Assembly: GCA_035640455.1 (NCBI GenBank)
Contig: DASQWB010000121.1
Span: 1-7,785, forward strand
DNA length: 7,785 bases
Source: AC-50 sp035640455
GTDB taxonomy: Bacteria; Actinomycetota; Thermoleophilia; Gaiellales; Gaiellaceae
Reading direction: 5' to 3'
The notes under the pieces were generated by a model. The model did not search any database, had not been told where the DNA came from, and saw nothing but the letters and a program-made list of their open reading frames with translations. This document shows positions 5,804 to 7,785 of this stretch, in pieces. The position numbers and the translations under genes were made by a program. Each line of letters starts with the position of its first letter. The first letter of the stretch is position 1.

Positions 5804-6166
5804 GAGGTCCGGCACGCGATCGGCGTCGCCGGGACGATCACGACGATCGCCGCGCTCGAGCTCGGCGAGCACGACCGCGACCGAGTGCACGGCTACCGCG
5901 TCTCCGCCGACGCCGTCGAGCGGCAGCTCGAGCGGCTCGCCGCGCTGCCGCTCGCGGAGCGGCGCGAGCTGCCCGGCCTCGAGCCGGCGCGGGCGCCGGT
6001 GATCGTCGCCGGTGTCGCGATCGTCGCCGAGGTCCTGCGCTTCTTCGCCCTCGATGAGTTCGAGGTGAGCGAGCACGACCTCCTGACCGGCGTTGCCCTG
6101 GCCGTGGCCGAGCTGCCCGAGCGCGAGGAGGGCGACGCGCCGCCAGGCGCCTACACGTGCTGCTAG
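5804..6166 (+). pseudogene. ppx: Duplicated 3' fragment of ppx (last 120 codons, no start)
   Basis: This fragment encodes residues 192-311 of the upstream phosphatase, from EVRHAIGVAG to the same GAYTCC end and stop. By eye it differs at 12 residues, most of them clustered where the parent reads EYDPKRVHGC and the copy EHDRDRVHGY. It has no ATG and no ribosome site, and an in-frame TGA at 5780-5782 lies in the palindrome just before it. Both phosphate-binding loops of the N-terminal half are missing, so it cannot be an active enzyme. The only possible start is GTG at 5885, giving 93 residues. Despite its divergence the frame is intact, which suggests a recent origin, conversion with the parent, or expression as a fragment. 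The most economical reading is a non-functional product of tandem duplication. Confidence 0.85.
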
Positions 6167-6206
6167 TAGGGACGGCGCCGCGCCGGCCGCGTCTGCTTCG
6201 GACCCC

Positions 6207-6230
6207 GGTGACTGTCACGTGACAGTCACC
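6207..6230. repeat. Nested perfect palindrome, copy B (24 bp)
   Basis: The same GGTGACTGTCAC/GTGACAGTCACC core as copy A. The left flank GACCCC is shared with copy A, while the right flank has diverged (CTGACG). It lies 40 bases after the stop of the ppx fragment, matching the position of copy A after the real gene, and so was carried along by the duplication. Confidence 0.9.
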
Positions 6231-6233
6231 CTG

Positions 6234-6249
6234 ACGCCGCCGGCGGCGT
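6234..6249. repeat. 16-bp GC palindrome next to copy B
   Basis: ACGCCGCC is followed directly by GGCGGCGT, a perfect 16-bp inverted repeat 3 bases from the end of palindrome copy B. It may add to a terminator or cruciform structure, or be chance in GC-rich DNA. Confidence 0.45.
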
Positions 6250-6338
6250 AGGGCGAAAGGCTCGATCGCGCACCGGCTGCGCGCTCCACCGCGTCGGCAC
6301 CCGGCACCGTCCGCTCCGAAGGCTCCGCCCGAGAGGAC

Positions 6339-6355
6339 GTGGCCGGTGCGGCCAC
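6339..6355. repeat. GTGGCC hairpin abutting palindrome copy C
   Basis: GTGGCC (6339-6344) and GGCCAC (6350-6355) pair around GGTGC and end one base before the copy C palindrome arm. It could stack with that structure to form a larger hairpin cluster between the convergent genes. Confidence 0.35.
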
Positions 6356-6356
6356 C

Positions 6357-6380
6357 GGTGACTGTCACGTGACAGTCACC
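6357..6380. repeat. Nested perfect palindrome, copy C (24 bp)
   Basis: A third exact copy of the GGTGACTGTCAC/GTGACAGTCACC core, extended by one further C-G pair. It lies outside the tandem duplication, 150 bp after copy B and 125 bp beyond the CBS-gene stop on the other strand, so the element occurs independently of the ppx copy. Between 6167 and 6504 I see only these palindromes and two tiny frames, and no ordinary gene. Confidence 0.9.
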
Positions 6381-6394
6381 GCGGGGGACTACCC

Positions 6395-6414
6395 GTGACT
6401 CCCGCGTGACTCCC
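6395..6414. repeat. Probable decayed fourth copy of the palindrome
   Basis: GTGACTCCC occurs twice with an 11-bp period (6395-6403 and 6406-6414), starting 14 bases after copy C. The spacing equals that of successive GTGAC arms in the intact palindromes, and the first six bases match exactly. Only the GTGAC arms survive; the GTCAC partners are lost. Confidence 0.4.
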
Positions 6415-6422
6415 CAGACTTC

Positions 6423-6458
6423 CTACCACCACGCCTGGGCGATCGCGATCCGCGTCAC
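6423..6458 (-). CDS. Doubtful 11-residue frame at the end of the gdh-CBS unit
   Basis: GTG at 6458 overlaps the previous tiny frame's TGA (GTGA) and reads MTRIAIAQAWW before TAG. It continues a chain of GTGA overlaps after the CBS gene. The N-terminus looks like the start of an ordinary enzyme, so it could be the stub of a truncated gene. With 11 codons nothing can be proven. Confidence 0.15.
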   Translation of the reverse strand: MTRIAIAQAWW

Positions 6459-6508
6459 GCGGCGCCGCCGGCGAGGAAAGCGGCGAGCAGGATCTCGCCG
6501 ACCTTCAC
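6455..6508 (-). CDS. Doubtful 17-residue hydrophobic frame after the CBS gene
   Basis: GTG at 6508 overlaps the CBS-gene stop (GTGA) and reads MKVGEILLAAFLAGGAA before TGA. The short hydrophobic sequence could be a membrane micropeptide or the remains of a third gene. An AGGAGGGGAC stretch within the CBS gene end supplies a plausible ribosome site about 7 bases upstream. Evidence is weak because of its size. Confidence 0.22.
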   Translation of the reverse strand: MKVGEILLAAFLAGGAA

Positions 6509-6921
6509 GCCGCCGTCCCCTCCTCGGGCTCGTCCGCCGGCGGCTCGTCCTCGGCCAGGCGGCGCTGGAGGACGCTCCGTGAGAGCATGCCGACGAGCCG
6601 GCCTCCCTCGACGACCGGGACGCGCTCCAGGTCGTGCGCCTCGAGGAACCGGAAGGCCTCGTCGACGTCCATGTCCGAGCCGATCGTGTAGTTCGGCGGC
6701 TCGACGATCTCCGCGACCGGCGTCGACCGCGGATCGCGGCCCGCCGCCACCACCTCGCGGACGAGCGTCTTCCGGGTCACGACGCCGACGAGCTGCTCGT
6801 CCTCGCACACGAAGACTGCGCGCACCTCGGGCCGCAGGAGCAGCTCTCCCGCCTGCTGCGCCGTCGCGCTCGCGTCGAGCGTTCGCGGCTCGGGCACCAT
6901 CGCCTCGCGCACCAGCGTCAC
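6505..6921 (-). CDS. Two-CBS-domain protein coupled to glutamate dehydrogenase
   Basis: A 138-residue stand-alone Bateman module. CBS repeat 1 spans about residues 4-58 (VREAMVPEPRTLDASAT to LVGVVTRKTLVREV), repeat 2 about 70-124 (VAEIVEPPNYTIGSDMDVDE to LVGMLSRSVLQRRL), and an acidic tail follows. Such modules often bind AMP, ATP or related nucleotides and act as energy sensors. The ribose-contacting Asp of the GxxT/SxxD pattern is absent in both repeats (GVVTRKTL and GMLSRSVL), so the ligand may differ or binding may be lost. The GTG at 6921 overlaps the upstream TGA (GTGA) and has GAGGGGG (6930-6936) 8 bases before it. A regulatory link to glutamate dehydrogenase is inferred from this coupling only. 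Confidence 0.88.
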   Translation of the reverse strand: MTLVREAMVPEPRTLDASATAQQAGELLLRPEVRAVFVCEDEQLVGVVTRKTLVREVVAAGRDPRSTPVAEIVEPPNYTIGSDMDVDEAFRFLEAHDLERVPVVEGGRLVGMLSRSVLQRRLAEDEPPADEPEEGTAA

Positions 6922-7785
6922 GGATAGATCCCCCTCGCGTCGAGCGCTCCCGCGACCTCGCGGATCCCGCCGACGAGAGCCGCGCTTCGCAGCGTCAGCC
7001 CACGCTCGTGCGCCAGCTCCCACACGCGGTCGAATGCGTCCCCGAGCTTCTCGGCGAGCCGGGCGCGGATCTCCTCGCGCGTCCAGAAGAGCCGGCCGAG
7101 GTCCTGCACCCACTCGAAGTACGAGACGGTGACGCCGCCGGCGTTTGTCAGCACGTCGGGGAGGATCAGGACGCCGCGGTCGGCGAGGATCGCGTCCGCC
7201 TCGACGGAGGTCGGGCCGTTCGCGCCCTCGGCGATCAGCGCGGCCTCCACTCGCCCTGCGTTCTCGGCCGTGACCTGATCCTCGCGCGCGGCGAGCACGA
7301 GCACGTCGCACGGAAGCTCGAGGAGCTCGGCGTTCGTGAGCCGCTCGGCGAGCACGTAGCCCTCGAGCGAGCCGTGCTCGCCGGCGAAGGCGAGCAGCGC
7401 GTCGACGTCGAGGCCGCTCTCGTCGTAGACGCCGCCGGACACGTCCGAGACGGCCACGACCGTCGCCCCTTTCGCCGCCAGCTCGCGGGCGGCGATGCCG
7501 CCGACGTTGCCGAAGCCCTGGACGACGCAGCGCTGCTCGGCGAGCCGCCGCCCGAGCCGCTCGCACGCGCGCTCGACGACCATCACCACGCCGGCGCCGG
7601 TCGCCTCGTGCCGGAAGAGCGAGCCGCCGAGCGCGACCGGCTTCCCGGTGACGATCTCGGGCACCGCGTAGCCCTTCTGCATCGAGTACGTGTCCATCAT
7701 CCACGCCATCGTCTGCTCGTTCGTGGCCATGTCCGGAGCGGGGATGTCCGCCTGCGGGCCGATGAACGGGAGGAGCTCCGAGGTG
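6918..7785 (-). CDS. gdhA: Glutamate dehydrogenase (Glu/Leu/Phe/Val family), 5' end beyond the window
   Basis: This enzyme interconverts glutamate with 2-oxoglutarate and ammonia using NAD(P), linking nitrogen and carbon metabolism in the cytosol. The visible C-terminal part begins SELLPFIGPQADIPAPDMAT, then NEQTMAWMMDTYS, VTGKPVALGGS and HEATGAGV, all hallmark stretches of the hexameric bacterial/archaeal type. The Rossmann domain follows with GFGNVG, then ALIAEGANGPTS, LPDVLTNAGGVTVSYFEW and a C-terminal helix ending GALDARGIYP. The frame is open to the window edge, so the ATG at 7730 is internal and should not be taken as the start. The catalytic Lys region lies outside the window. The stop overlaps the start of the CBS-domain gene. 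Confidence 0.94.
   Translation of the reverse strand, partial: TSELLPFIGPQADIPAPDMATNEQTMAWMMDTYSMQKGYAVPEIVTGKPVALGGSLFRHEATGAGVVMVVERACERLGRRLAEQRCVVQGFGNVGGIAARELAAKGATVVAVSDVSGGVYDESGLDVDALLAFAGEHGSLEGYVLAERLTNAELLELPCDVLVLAAREDQVTAENAGRVEAALIAEGANGPTSVEADAILADRGVLILPDVLTNAGGVTVSYFEWVQDLGRLFWTREEIRARLAEKLGDAFDRVWELAHERGLTLRSAALVGGIREVAGALDARGIYP

Noticed and set aside
5763..6414. Palindromes as a CRISPR array
   Set aside because: Spacings are unequal (440 and 150 bp), the intervening DNA is a duplicated gene end, and no cas genes are present.
6922..7704. N-terminal extension of the CBS-protein frame through the dehydrogenase gene
   Set aside because: The extension is an Arg/Ala-rich shadow of glutamate dehydrogenase; the CBS fold begins just after GTG 6921, which has a strong ribosome site.

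Overview
This is a high-GC bacterial window, most likely from an actinobacterium and possibly a soil Thermoleophilia-type lineage. That placement is inferred from GC-rich third codon positions, an actinobacterial-style initiator tRNA (C1:U72 acceptor end, no encoded CCA) and an NAD-type glutamate dehydrogenase. No marker in the window fixes the genus.

Region 1 (about 98-3301, + strand) is a compact three-gene signalling operon. It holds a MerR-type DNA-binding domain fused to a degenerate receiver domain, then a tandem-P-loop KaiC-like ATPase, then a PAS/GAF sensor ending in a LuxR-type helix-turn-helix. The genes overlap by 4 and about 56 bases, so they are probably co-expressed. There is no kaiA or kaiB. 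This is the best candidate here for an undescribed system: a KaiC-like ATPase between two transcription factors, with substitutions at the receiver phosphoacceptor, the KaiC catalytic pairs and one KaiC phosphosite. A coding-like reading frame on the minus strand runs off the left edge and shares the CCATGG at the start of the first gene.

Region 2 (3302-4360) holds a coding-like relic on the minus strand, a stand-alone FMN split-barrel (PPOX-family) gene, and a gene-poor, lower-GC stretch with two degenerate direct repeats of about 75 bp. Both repeats keep one reading frame (HVIGSR core).

Region 3 (4332-5728) has the initiator tRNA-Met gene on the minus strand with its own -10 box and hairpin terminator. 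Opposite to it runs a + strand pair: a small single-pass membrane protein overlapping (ATGA) a Ppx/GppA phosphatase gene.

Region 4 (5729-6504) is a convergent intergenic region reshaped by tandem duplication. The last 120 codons of ppx plus its downstream flank are repeated 438 bp further on as a start-less fragment. Three copies of a 24-32 bp perfect nested palindrome (core TGTCACGTGACA), and probably a fourth decayed one, punctuate the region.

Region 5 (6505-7785, minus strand) is a glutamate dehydrogenase gene, cut at its 5' end by the window, overlapping by GTGA a two-CBS-domain protein. Two tiny overlapping reading frames follow. The arrangement suggests the CBS protein might modulate or sense in connection with glutamate metabolism, which is inference only.
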